A DNA stretch of 49,950 nt from JBGUVL01 sp045134375. GTDB taxonomy: Bacteria > Bacillota_I > Bacilli_A > Erysipelotrichales > Erysipelotrichaceae. Under the pieces are notes generated by a model. The model worked only from the letters and a program-made list of their open reading frames with translations, did not search any database and was not told where the DNA came from. The DNA lies in the NCBI GenBank assembly GCA_045134375.1, contig JBGUVL010000014.1, positions 1 through 49,950 of the forward strand, in the 5' to 3' direction. Positions 34,135 to 41,163 of this stretch are shown piece by piece. Position 1 is the first letter of the stretch; each line of letters opens with the position of its first letter. The position numbers were made by a program, and so were the translations under genes.

Positions 34135-34674
34135 ATGAAAAAACTTAGTAAATATTTATTAGCAATTATGCTTTCATTATTTATTATTCCTTTTGTTAAT
34201 GTTCATGCCGCATCTCCAGATATACAAACAATTGATGCATCCATAAGTGGTAATACAATTTCAGTAGAAGGAACCGTAGAAAATGGAGTTTTAGCTGTTG
34301 CGATTCTAGTATATGAAAAAGATGGAACAACATTAGTTACAATGGCGACTACTTCCGTTGATTCTAACAATGAATATTCCGATACGATTGATGTTACAGC
34401 AGGAAAAAAATATATCGTAAAAGCTGCTAATTACGATGGTGGAACCTATGTTACTGCTGAAGTAGATGGAAGAACAAATAATAATAACAATAATTCTAAC
34501 AACAATAATAATTCAAATAACGGAAATTCTAACAACAGCAATAATTCCAATAATAACAGTAACGAAAGCAATCCAGAAACTTATGATGGAATCATGACAT
34601 GGATTCTGATTGGTTTGTTATCAATTTGTGGTATTGTTGCAACGGTTGGTATTAGAAAAATTAAAAATATTTAG
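34135..34674 (+). CDS. Secreted surface protein with Asn-rich stalk and sorting-like tail
   Basis: The 179 residues contain a signal peptide (1-25, cleavage after VHA), a single Ig-like or carboxypeptidase-regulatory-like beta domain (about 28-112, with ISGNTISVEGTVENGVLAVA), and an Asn/Ser stalk (114-145). The tail is NPETYDG (146-152), a 20-residue hydrophobic helix and RKIKN. That tail has the order of a sortase signal with a non-LPXTG motif (xPxTx), so wall anchoring is likely but inferred. It may alternatively be a plain C-terminal membrane anchor. It is cotranscribed with the interrupted protein before it (12-base gap) and ends at the terminator 34745-34795. Confidence 0.75.
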   Translation: MKKLSKYLLAIMLSLFIIPFVNVHAASPDIQTIDASISGNTISVEGTVENGVLAVAILVYEKDGTTLVTMATTSVDSNNEYSDTIDVTAGKKYIVKAANYDGGTYVTAEVDGRTNNNNNNSNNNNNSNNGNSNNSNNSNNNSNESNPETYDGIMTWILIGLLSICGIVATVGIRKIKNI

Positions 34675-34692
34675 GCTAACCAAAATTACGAT

Positions 34693-34708
34693 AGGTTTTT
34701 AAAAACCT
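34693..34708 (+). other. Perfect palindrome after the surface-protein gene
   Basis: AGGTTTTTAAAAACCT is a 16-base perfect palindrome 18 bases past the stop. It could form a small hairpin or a protein-binding site; the proper terminator seems to be the next hairpin. Confidence 0.35.
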
Positions 34709-34744
34709 GTGAGGGCAATAACAATGGATTAGACCGATTCCAAT

Positions 34745-34795
34745 AAAGCTTCTGAATGCTAGTTTTTGAGAATCTAGAATCAGAAGCTTTTATTA
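34745..34795 (+). terminator. Terminator of the surface-protein operon
   Basis: An 11-bp stem (34745-34755 with 34780-34790) has a 24-base loop that can itself pair weakly (CTAG/CTAG). It is followed by TTATTATG. The right arm merges into a T-rich tail. Confidence 0.55.
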
Positions 34796-34826
34796 TGTCT
34801 CATGTTATTGATTTATTATGTTTTAT

Positions 34827-35199
34827 TTATCTTTTTTTATCAATCACATGGATTTCTTTGACACTCCTAGGATTGCTTAATATAGAGGTAATATCCTGTA
34901 AATGCCATAAAATACGATTACGAGTAAAAACAATAGTTATCGATTCCGTGCAAATTGGTTTTAAGTGTAGATGTAATGTTGTTAAATGATTCGAAAGAAT
35001 CATTTAACATACATCTTAGGATAACTGAATGGAAAAAAGATAACATGAATAAATTTATCATAGATGAACGATATCTTATGAGCAGATTGATGAAATTACT
35101 GAATATCTTGCTATCGCTATGTCTATAAATATGAATAAGCTCATCCAAACGCTTAGCAGTAGCAACAATGTCATCAATAAAACTATCATTAAAATCTTC
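34827..35199 (-). pseudogene. Possible decayed C-terminus of an ISL3-like transposase
   Basis: No intact gene lies here. On the minus strand one frame reads from 35199 through FIDDIVATAKRLDELIHIYR, FINLLIRYRSSMINLF, then ESFNNITSTLKTNLHGIDNY, and stops at 34919. A second frame carries on from about there with FTRNRILWHLQDITSILSNP to a TAA at 34827-34829. The pattern (NN-x-x-LK ... G-x-x-N ... F-R-x-RIL) recalls the end of ISL3-type transposases, but only as a weak pattern match with a frame change and no recognised inverted repeats. A perfect hairpin at 34981-35008 lies within it. Treat it as tentative. Confidence 0.3.
34981..35008. repeat. Perfect 12-bp inverted repeat with GAAA loop
   Basis: GTTAAATGATTC and GAATCATTTAAC pair perfectly around GAAA. 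There is no T-run on either side, so it is not an obvious terminator. It sits within the decayed transposase-like stretch. Confidence 0.6.
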
Positions 35200-35369
35200 C
35201 TATATATCCTTACGATTGTGAATTCATTTGAACGGATTATCCAATGCAAAAAAAATCGTTCCCATCGGTATGTATCAGGATCCTATTTAATCTTTGATAT
35301 CATACTATTCTTGATAATGATTCCTTCTTTCTATTGATCATAAGACACAATCATAGGATAGAAAAAAAA

Positions 35370-35409
35370 GTCGTAGCGTTAGCAATTTATCTAATTCTAC
35401 GGCCTTTTT
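35370..35409. terminator. Bidirectional terminator at the right edge of the island
   Basis: GTCGTAG (35370-35376) pairs with CTACGGC (35397-35403) with an inner GTTAG/CTAAT stem. It is followed by TTTTT on the plus strand and eight T residues on the minus strand. No intact gene ends here now, so it may have served a lost gene. Confidence 0.6.
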
Positions 35410-35558
35410 AAGTTTCTTTTATTGTCAAACATAGGATTAATACTTAACGATGATGTGCCTCCTATTAAATTTGGATATCCCGTTTGTGCTACTGTGGCTG
35501 TTATTGTGTTTCATCTTATTATGTGATAGTATGAACCTAAACAGACCTACAAAACGGT

Positions 35559-35577
35559 ATTTGCTGAGATAGCAAAT
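35559..35577 (+). promoter_or_regulatory. Leader hairpin before the alpha/beta hydrolase gene
   Basis: ATTTGCT (35559-35565) pairs with AGCAAAT (35571-35577) around GAGAT, with flanking GG/CC beyond a T-T mismatch. It ends about 10 bases before the GAGGAGG site and is followed by CCATTTTT, so it could modulate translation or termination. Confidence 0.35.
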
Positions 35578-35600
35578 TCCATTTTTGAGGAGGAACTATT

Positions 35601-36560
35601 GTGAAAAAGGCGTTAAAAATTTGGATTAAAGTTATCCTAGTCATCCTAGCAATTTTAGTATTGTTTTTGCTGATTTCCTTTATTCGGCATAAAATCTGTT
35701 CATCAAGTGAGAAGGACTTACTAACTCCTTTAGGAGAACTGGTAGAAGTTGACAATCACAATATGAGCCTATATGTTGAAGGAGAAGGTAAACACACTTT
35801 TGTATTTTTATCGGGCGGTGGAACATGCTCGCCAATTTTGGATTTTAAGTCGTTGTATTCATTGTTGAGTGATGACTATAGAATTGTGGTAGTAGAAAAA
35901 TTCGGATATGGTTTCAGTGATATTGTAGATAGTGAAAGAGATATCGATACCGTTTTAAGACAAACAAGAACAGCACTTGATAAGGCTGGAATAGATGGGT
36001 CATATATTCTTTGTCCACATTCAATGTCAGGAATAGAGGCTTTATATTGGGCGCAACAGTTTCCAGAAGAAGTAGAAGCTATTATTGGATTAGATATGGC
36101 TGTGCCAAACTATTATGAAGAAATGAAGATTAACATTCCTGTGATGATGTTAGGACAATACGGTGCTGCATTAGGAGTTACAAGATGGATTCCAGGTATT
36201 TCGGAAAGCGATGCTATTAAGTTTGGGACATTAACGGATCATGAAAAAGAAATATATAGAGCTGTATTTTATAATAAAACAGCAACGGTAACAATGATTA
36301 ATGAAGCCATGGAAATAAAACATAGTGCAAATGTTGTAAAAGCAAATGATATTCCACAAATCCCCATGCTGCTATTTATTTCGGATGGCTCAGGTGGTAC
36401 AGGATTTGATGAAGAAACTTGGAGAAGGATTCCTAAAGAATATTTTTCAAAATCAGATCATGCTAATTATATCGAGTTAAATTGTCCCCATTATGTGCAT
36501 GATTATAAGTATGTAGAGATCAGCAATGAAATAAAGAACTTTATTAATAATAATTTATAG
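35601..36560 (+). CDS. Membrane-anchored alpha/beta hydrolase
   Basis: This 319-residue protein starts with GTG, well placed after GAGGAGG. An N-terminal transmembrane helix (about 9-29) is followed by an extracytoplasmic alpha/beta-hydrolase domain. The oxyanion region is FLSGGGTCSPILDF near 69-82, the nucleophile Ser141 lies in CPHSMSGIEALYWA, and the likely acid and base are Asp in FISDGSGGTGFDEE and His in NCPHYVHDY. Similar proteins are annotated as proline iminopeptidase-like or generic hydrolases; the substrate is unknown. It stands alone between terminators, and its codon use is closer to the AT-rich island than to the housekeeping genes. Confidence 0.8.
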   Translation: MKKALKIWIKVILVILAILVLFLLISFIRHKICSSSEKDLLTPLGELVEVDNHNMSLYVEGEGKHTFVFLSGGGTCSPILDFKSLYSLLSDDYRIVVVEKFGYGFSDIVDSERDIDTVLRQTRTALDKAGIDGSYILCPHSMSGIEALYWAQQFPEEVEAIIGLDMAVPNYYEEMKINIPVMMLGQYGAALGVTRWIPGISESDAIKFGTLTDHEKEIYRAVFYNKTATVTMINEAMEIKHSANVVKANDIPQIPMLLFISDGSGGTGFDEETWRRIPKEYFSKSDHANYIELNCPHYVHDYKYVEISNEIKNFINNNL

Positions 36561-36655
36561 AATTGCAATCGAATGAACTTGATAACTTCCAGTGCGTCGA
36601 AAGACACAAATGCACCCTTCTATACAGGAAAAACCTGTAGCATCCCTTTTAAAAC

Positions 36656-36687
36656 AAAAGGCGTGACCACTCCTCGTCACGCCTTTT
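36656..36687. terminator. Bidirectional terminator between the hydrolase and the rimP operon end
   Basis: AAAAGGCGTGAC and GTCACGCCTTTT form a perfect 12-bp stem around an 8-base loop. It sits between convergent genes. A smaller hairpin (TACAGG/CCTGTA) lies just upstream at about 36622-36638. Confidence 0.8.
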
Positions 36688-36757
36688 GGCCGATTTAACC
36701 GTCTTACAAATGCCGACCAATCCTCTAATTCTTTTTATCGATTAAGAAATAACTTTA

Positions 36758-37804
36758 TTAAAAATGAAATTCTTGATATTGTAAATGAATTGATAATTTT
36801 GCATTGATTAAGGGAAGGACTTTTAGAAATTCTTCTTTATCAAAAATAGCAAGATCAATATAAGCATATTTGGTTCCGATGGCACCACCAATGCTTCGAG
36901 CAATTCCCATTGGGAAAAGAAGCTCATTCAATCTTTTTTCCAATTTCTGACGAATTAATGCGTCATTCACTTCACTATTCGCATGTGGGTAATACAAAAA
37001 CCCATATTCTCCTCCTAAATCAAAAAATTGAGAAGCAATAAAGGATTCTCCTGCTAATGTCTCTGCAATCATTAAGGGGTGAATGGTAAAGATCATCTTC
37101 ATATCTTTACGTACCTCATCACTGATTTTTTCTTCTTCTAATTTAAAAGCACGATAAACCTCGGTTGGTTCTTTGTAATCCACCCATTTCTGCTCACTCA
37201 CAAGATCAAGTAACATTTCATAAAAATACGCAAGGATCGAACGATTACCCTCTTCTTTTTTATGATCAATCACTTCGATATGATTGATATATCCCTCAAA
37301 AGCAGTTTCTCCAATATGTAACTGTAACATATAGGTTCCTACTTCCAATGCCTTATTCGGTTCCATCAAAGAAAATGCATCGCAATAAATCTCTACATTC
37401 AAACAATGATTTTTTACATCAATATCATAGTAAACAATAAAATCTTCTGCCGTATAATCCTGATTTTTGATTCGCAACACCGTATTTAATGCTTTTAACG
37501 ACATTGGTGGCAAACAGGAATGAATGATCCAATTTTTGCTTACTTCTTTCGGAGCCATTTTTTTTAACAATTCAGTTATGATTTGAATATTTTTTTCCTG
37601 CTCCGGCAAAAAAGTTAATTCAAAAATTCCGTCTTCTTCTTCTATTTCCAAAGAGCAATTAGTGAATTCTTCAAAATAAGTAGATAAAATTTTCTTAATT
37701 TCTTCTACTTCTTCTGTATTCTTTTCTAAAAGCGCTTTTTCTAAATTCTTTTGTTCACTGACAAATATTTTCCAAAATCGTTTTATCTGCTTTTTTATTG
37801 ACAT
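36758..37804 (-). CDS. Hypothetical cytoplasmic protein, 348 aa
   Basis: I do not recognise the family. The protein is soluble, acidic and without signal peptide or membrane segment. The first 45 residues form a charged helix (EKNTEEVEEIKKIL), followed by mixed alpha/beta sequence. A notable glycine-rich stretch near 295-325 reads FPMGIARSIGGAIGTKYAYI, preceded by FDLGGEYGFLYYPHANSEVN. The ATG follows GGAGAA and overlaps the vanZ stop by 10 bases, so it is the last gene of the rimP-nusA-infB-rbfA transcript, which then meets the terminator at 36656. Cotranscription does not by itself indicate a translation role. Confidence 0.75.
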   Translation of the reverse strand: MSIKKQIKRFWKIFVSEQKNLEKALLEKNTEEVEEIKKILSTYFEEFTNCSLEIEEEDGIFELTFLPEQEKNIQIITELLKKMAPKEVSKNWIIHSCLPPMSLKALNTVLRIKNQDYTAEDFIVYYDIDVKNHCLNVEIYCDAFSLMEPNKALEVGTYMLQLHIGETAFEGYINHIEVIDHKKEEGNRSILAYFYEMLLDLVSEQKWVDYKEPTEVYRAFKLEEEKISDEVRKDMKMIFTIHPLMIAETLAGESFIASQFFDLGGEYGFLYYPHANSEVNDALIRQKLEKRLNELLFPMGIARSIGGAIGTKYAYIDLAIFDKEEFLKVLPLINAKLSIHLQYQEFHF

Positions 37805-38352
37805 TTCATTCTCCTTTTTCTTCTTATTTTATCAATAATAAAAAAACCAAGCATACCACCAATCACATTAAAAATAATATCATCAATATCACTGATTCCG
37901 GTATAAAATAAATACTGCAAAATCTCAATTGTGAGAGAAAACAAGAAACAGCCAATGCAAACACTCTGCCAAGTCACCAATTTTAAATAATTGCATAATA
38001 ACATGCCGTAAGGAATAAACCAGACAATGTTACCAATCACATTATAAGCTAGTAAAATCATACCATTTGCGGTTCCATTCACAATGCTTTGATAATAGCT
38101 TGCACTTAATAATTCATCAAAAGGGATGCAATTGATTGCGTGTGTTTCATTTTGAAACAAACCACCTCGAAATACAGTAATATAAAGCAAAACAAATCCA
38201 TACATCAAAAAAAACAATGTTCGTAAAGGATGGCTCCAATTGTCTTTTCGATAATATTTCACAACAGAAATCACGATCATTGATGCAATGGTAAGCAGAA
38301 AAGCTATGGAAAGACTATCAATTACCATATCTATGATTTCACTATAAGTCAT
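37795..38352 (-). CDS. VanZ-family membrane protein
   Basis: This is a polytopic membrane protein of about 185 residues from ATG 38352, which follows GGAGGAGA. About five hydrophobic segments are present. VanZ signatures are NVIGNIVWFIPYGMLLCNYL (N-x-x-x-F-x-P-x-G), LFSLTIEILQYLF (S-x-x-IE-x-x-Q) and GISDIDDIIFNVIGGMLGFF (D-x-D-D-x-x-x-N-x-x-G-x-x-x-G). VanZ proteins modestly raise teicoplanin resistance in vanA clusters, but most chromosomal relatives have no known role. It follows rbfA in the same transcript. The frame is open to 38394 but that would overlap rbfA. Confidence 0.88.
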   Translation of the reverse strand: MTYSEIIDMVIDSLSIAFLLTIASMIVISVVKYYRKDNWSHPLRTLFFLMYGFVLLYITVFRGGLFQNETHAINCIPFDELLSASYYQSIVNGTANGMILLAYNVIGNIVWFIPYGMLLCNYLKLVTWQSVCIGCFLFSLTIEILQYLFYTGISDIDDIIFNVIGGMLGFFIIDKIRRKRRMKCQ

Positions 38353-38386
38353 TGTTCTCCTCCATTTTATGAAAAACAGAAAGCGA

Positions 38387-38737
38387 TTAATCAATCGCTT
38401 TCTTATTGATATTGGCTATAATTTTTTCAATTTTATTACCCTTATCTAATGCATCATCCAAGACAAATTGCAGTTCTGGTACTTTTCTTGTGCTCAATTT
38501 TTTACTTAATTCACTTCGGATGTATCCTTTACTTCGTTCCAAAGCCTTCATTCCTGCTTCTTTTCTCGCATTTTGACCGAGGAAAGAAACATAAACTTTC
38601 GCATAGGATAAATCATTTGTTACTTGCGCATCCGTAATTGTTATAAATCCAATTTTTGGATCTTTCAAATCAAACTGGATAATTTCTGATATATTACGTT
38701 TTATTAGCTCAGCAATTTTTTCATTCTTTTTGCTCAT
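38387..38737 (-). CDS. rbfA: Ribosome-binding factor A
   Basis: RbfA is a KH-fold protein that binds pre-30S particles and helps mature the 16S 5' end, mainly in the cold. The 116 residues include KNEKIAELIKRNISEIIQFD, the KDPKIGFITITDAQVTNDLS signature (about 27-46), AKVYVSFLG, and the family end PELQFVLDDALDKGNKIEKI. The GGTGA site precedes the ATG. It follows infB by 8 bases, as in most bacteria. Confidence 0.95.
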   Translation of the reverse strand: MSKKNEKIAELIKRNISEIIQFDLKDPKIGFITITDAQVTNDLSYAKVYVSFLGQNARKEAGMKALERSKGYIRSELSKKLSTRKVPELQFVLDDALDKGNKIEKIIANINKKAID

Positions 38738-38745
38738 GAAATCAC

Positions 38746-40593
38746 CTATTCCACTTCTACTTCTTGTGCTTCATAAGCTTCTATGATATCGCCTTCTTTG
38801 ATATCATTGAAATTAGCAATTGTCATACCACATTCATAACCGTTGCTAACTTCCTTTACATCGTTCTCAAAACGACGAAGAGATCCTAATTTACCATCAT
38901 AGACAACAACTCCATCACGAATTAAACGAACTCCGCAATCGCGTTTGAAAACCCCATCGGTTACCATACAACCTGCAATTGTACCAACTTTACTAACTTT
39001 GTAAGTCTGTCGTACTTCTGCCTGACCAATTACAACATCTTCATAAACTGGTTCTAACATACCCTTCATGGCTGCTTCCATTTCTTCAATCGCTTTATAA
39101 ATAATGTTGTGAAGACGAATATCAACACCAGATTCTTCAGCTGATTTTCTTACAGCAGCATTCGGGCGAACATTAAATCCATAGATGACCGCATTGGAGG
39201 CACTCGCTAAAATAACATCAGATTCGGAAATAGCACCAGCTGAAGAACGAATGACATTGACTCTAACACCACTCACTTCAATTTTTTCTAATGATGCTTT
39301 CACTGCTTCTGCACTACCCTGAACATCTGCTTTTACAATGACATTGATACTTTGTAGATTACCTTCTTCAATCTGACGAGCCAGATCATCTAATGACATC
39401 GCACTAGAATTACTTCTTTCTTCTTCCACTTTTGCCTGTGCTCTTGCTTCCGCAATCGTTCTTGCTTTCTTTTCGCTTTCGTATACTTTAAAACTATCGC
39501 CCGCAACAGGAACACCATTCAGACCGATAATTTCTACTGGAGTAGAAGGCAACGCCTTTTTAATTTCACGTCCACGATCATCTACCATTTTACGAACTTT
39601 ACCATAAACCGTACCGACTACGATATTATCGCCAGAACGCAAAGTACCTTTATCCACTAAAATCGTAGCAACCGAACCTCTACCTTTATCCAATTTTGCT
39701 TCGATTACACTACCCATTGCTTCACGATTAGGATTTGCTTTCAAATCCTGCATCTCTGCTACTACTAAAATGGTTTCTAATAAAGTGTCAATATTAGTTC
39801 CTGCTTTTGCTGATACTGGAACGAAAATGGTTTCTCCACCCCATTCTTCCGGCATACAACCAATTTCTGCCATTTCTGACATTACACGATCCGGATTTAC
39901 TCCTTGCTTGTCCATCTTATTCACTGCAACGATAATTGGTACTCCCGCTGCCTTCGCATGATCCACAGCTTCTTTTGTCTGAGGCATCACTCCATCATCC
40001 GCAGCAACGACAATAATAACAATATCCGTAACTTTGGCACCACGAGCACGCATTGCAGTAAATGCTTCATGCCCCGGAGTATCAAGGAAAGTAACCTTCT
40101 TCCCTTTCACACTCACCTGATAAGCTCCAATGTGCTGCGTAATTCCACCAAATTCACCTTCTGTAACACGCGTTTTACGAATGGTATCTAATAATGTTGT
40201 CTTTCCATGGTCAACATGACCCATGATAGTAACGACAGGAGGACGTGATGTCAATTCACTTTCCTCATCATTATCTTCTATTTCTTCAAAATTATATTCT
40301 TCTACCACGACTTCCTTGTGTACTTCTACATTGTATTCCATACAAACAAGTTCTATTGTCTCATCATCCAATACCGTATTGATGGTTACCATGTTCCCTA
40401 GTAAGAACAAGAATTTAATCACATCGGATGCATTTTTATGCAATTGCTGTGCCAATTCCCCAACGGTTAATGAATTGTTATAAGTAATTGAAGTCACCAC
40501 TACCTCATTTGCTCTCGTATTGTTAAATGACTTATTATTTCTGCGATTATTGTTCTTCTTCTTATTGTTGTTCTGATTTTTCACTTTTGCCAT
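38746..40593 (-). CDS. infB: Translation initiation factor IF-2 (short form)
   Basis: IF-2 is the GTPase that positions fMet-tRNA on the 30S subunit and promotes subunit joining. The 615 residues have a short, Asn/Lys-rich N-terminus (NNNKKKNNNRRNNKSFNN) and one IF2-N module (SLTVGELAQQLHKNASDVIK). The G domain starts at GHVDHGKT (125-132), with DTPGHEAF and NKMD, followed by domains II, III and the C-terminal tRNA-binding beta-barrel (GCMVTDGVFKRDCGVRLIRD). It is shorter than B. subtilis IF-2 (716 residues) because of the reduced N-terminus. Confidence 0.95.
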   Translation of the reverse strand: MAKVKNQNNNKKKNNNRRNNKSFNNTRANEVVVTSITYNNSLTVGELAQQLHKNASDVIKFLFLLGNMVTINTVLDDETIELVCMEYNVEVHKEVVVEEYNFEEIEDNDEESELTSRPPVVTIMGHVDHGKTTLLDTIRKTRVTEGEFGGITQHIGAYQVSVKGKKVTFLDTPGHEAFTAMRARGAKVTDIVIIVVAADDGVMPQTKEAVDHAKAAGVPIIVAVNKMDKQGVNPDRVMSEMAEIGCMPEEWGGETIFVPVSAKAGTNIDTLLETILVVAEMQDLKANPNREAMGSVIEAKLDKGRGSVATILVDKGTLRSGDNIVVGTVYGKVRKMVDDRGREIKKALPSTPVEIIGLNGVPVAGDSFKVYESEKKARTIAEARAQAKVEEERSNSSAMSLDDLARQIEEGNLQSINVIVKADVQGSAEAVKASLEKIEVSGVRVNVIRSSAGAISESDVILASASNAVIYGFNVRPNAAVRKSAEESGVDIRLHNIIYKAIEEMEAAMKGMLEPVYEDVVIGQAEVRQTYKVSKVGTIAGCMVTDGVFKRDCGVRLIRDGVVVYDGKLGSLRRFENDVKEVSNGYECGMTIANFNDIKEGDIIEAYEAQEVEVE

Positions 40594-40601
40594 TATACCA
40601 C

Positions 40602-40901
40602 CTAACCTTTCAAGTAAGTTTTCATAGACCTTGCAAATCCTTCATCTAATATCGCCACAGCAACACAATTGGCTTTACCAATGGCAATACTTAATTCCAA
40701 ACCACAATCTACATAATCATAGTCTATGTTGTAATAATTGCACTTATCGCTGAATTTTTTTCTAGTATTTTCACTCGCATCTGCTGCTACAATCACTAAT
40801 TTCGCTTTTCGATTGCGAATATCATTCCAAATACTATCTCCACTGCTAAGTTTACGAGCTCGCATTGCCATGCCTAACAACCCACTTAGTTTTTTATCCA
40901 T
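40602..40901 (-). CDS. ylxQ: L7Ae-family RNA-binding protein YlxQ
   Basis: This is a 99-residue L7Ae/L30e/S12e-fold protein that probably binds kink-turn RNA. Family motifs include LLGMAMRARKLSSGDSIW, AKLVIVAADASENTRKKF (about 34-51), and the C-terminal IGKANCVAVAILDEGFARSM. It overlaps ylxR by 8 bases and lies 8 bases before infB, the standard nusA-ylxR-ylxQ-infB order. Confidence 0.93.
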   Translation of the reverse strand: MDKKLSGLLGMAMRARKLSSGDSIWNDIRNRKAKLVIVAADASENTRKKFSDKCNYYNIDYDYVDCGLELSIAIGKANCVAVAILDEGFARSMKTYLKG

Positions 40902-41160
40902 TGATAATCTTCCTCAATTGTTCAAACACCGGATCTTCAACTTCGACATTTAGTGCACGGTTTAATATTTTCTTTTTTTGCGCAATCGCAACGGCATCTA
41001 AACTTCTTTTCAGATAAGCGCCTCTTCCATTTGCTTTTCCACTTTCATCTACTATTACGTTTCCTTCTGGTGTTCGAACCACGCGAATCAACTCTTTTTT
41101 AGGAAGTTGCTCTTGGGTCGCGACACATCTTCTTAATGGAATTTTTTTGGTTTTCGCCAT
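40894..41160 (-). CDS. rnpM: RNase P modulator RnpM (YlxR)
   Basis: This 88-residue YlxR-family protein binds RNA; in B. subtilis it associates with and modulates RNase P. It shows the family's PLRRCVATQEQLPKKELIRV (about 7-26, the usual P-x-R-x-C), the GRGAYL loop near 47-52 and the KKKILNRALN helix. It begins 3 bases after nusA. Confidence 0.93.
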   Translation of the reverse strand: MAKTKKIPLRRCVATQEQLPKKELIRVVRTPEGNVIVDESGKANGRGAYLKRSLDAVAIAQKKKILNRALNVEVEDPVFEQLRKIING

Positions 41161-41163
41161 AAA

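Larger units (their letters stand above)
35200..35600. other. Gene-poor stretch between the island and the hydrolase gene
   Basis: I see no supported gene here. A short hydrophobic open frame (about 35119-35337, plus strand) has no ribosome binding site and is probably incidental. The stretch contains the bidirectional terminator at 35370-35409, a 15-base copy (35489-35503) of the hairpin arm at 30543-30557, and a hairpin just before the hydrolase start (35559-35577). Confidence 0.6.

Noticed and set aside
34476..34570. AAT/AAC-rich repeats that might be a CRISPR or microsatellite element
   Set aside because: They encode the in-frame Asn/Ser stalk of the surface protein. There are no regular repeats with unique spacers.
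35119..35337. 72-codon plus-strand open frame with a hydrophobic end
   Set aside because: There is no ribosome binding site, and it overlaps the decayed minus-strand transposase-like frame.
36600..36650. Region before the hydrolase terminator as a riboswitch or small RNA
   Set aside because: Only a small TACAGG/CCTGTA hairpin is visible and no promoter was found.
39904..40483. Plus-strand open frames opposite infB, and similar frames opposite parC, nusA and others
   Set aside because: They mirror the codon pattern of the genes on the other strand, lack ribosome binding sites and have no recognisable protein features.
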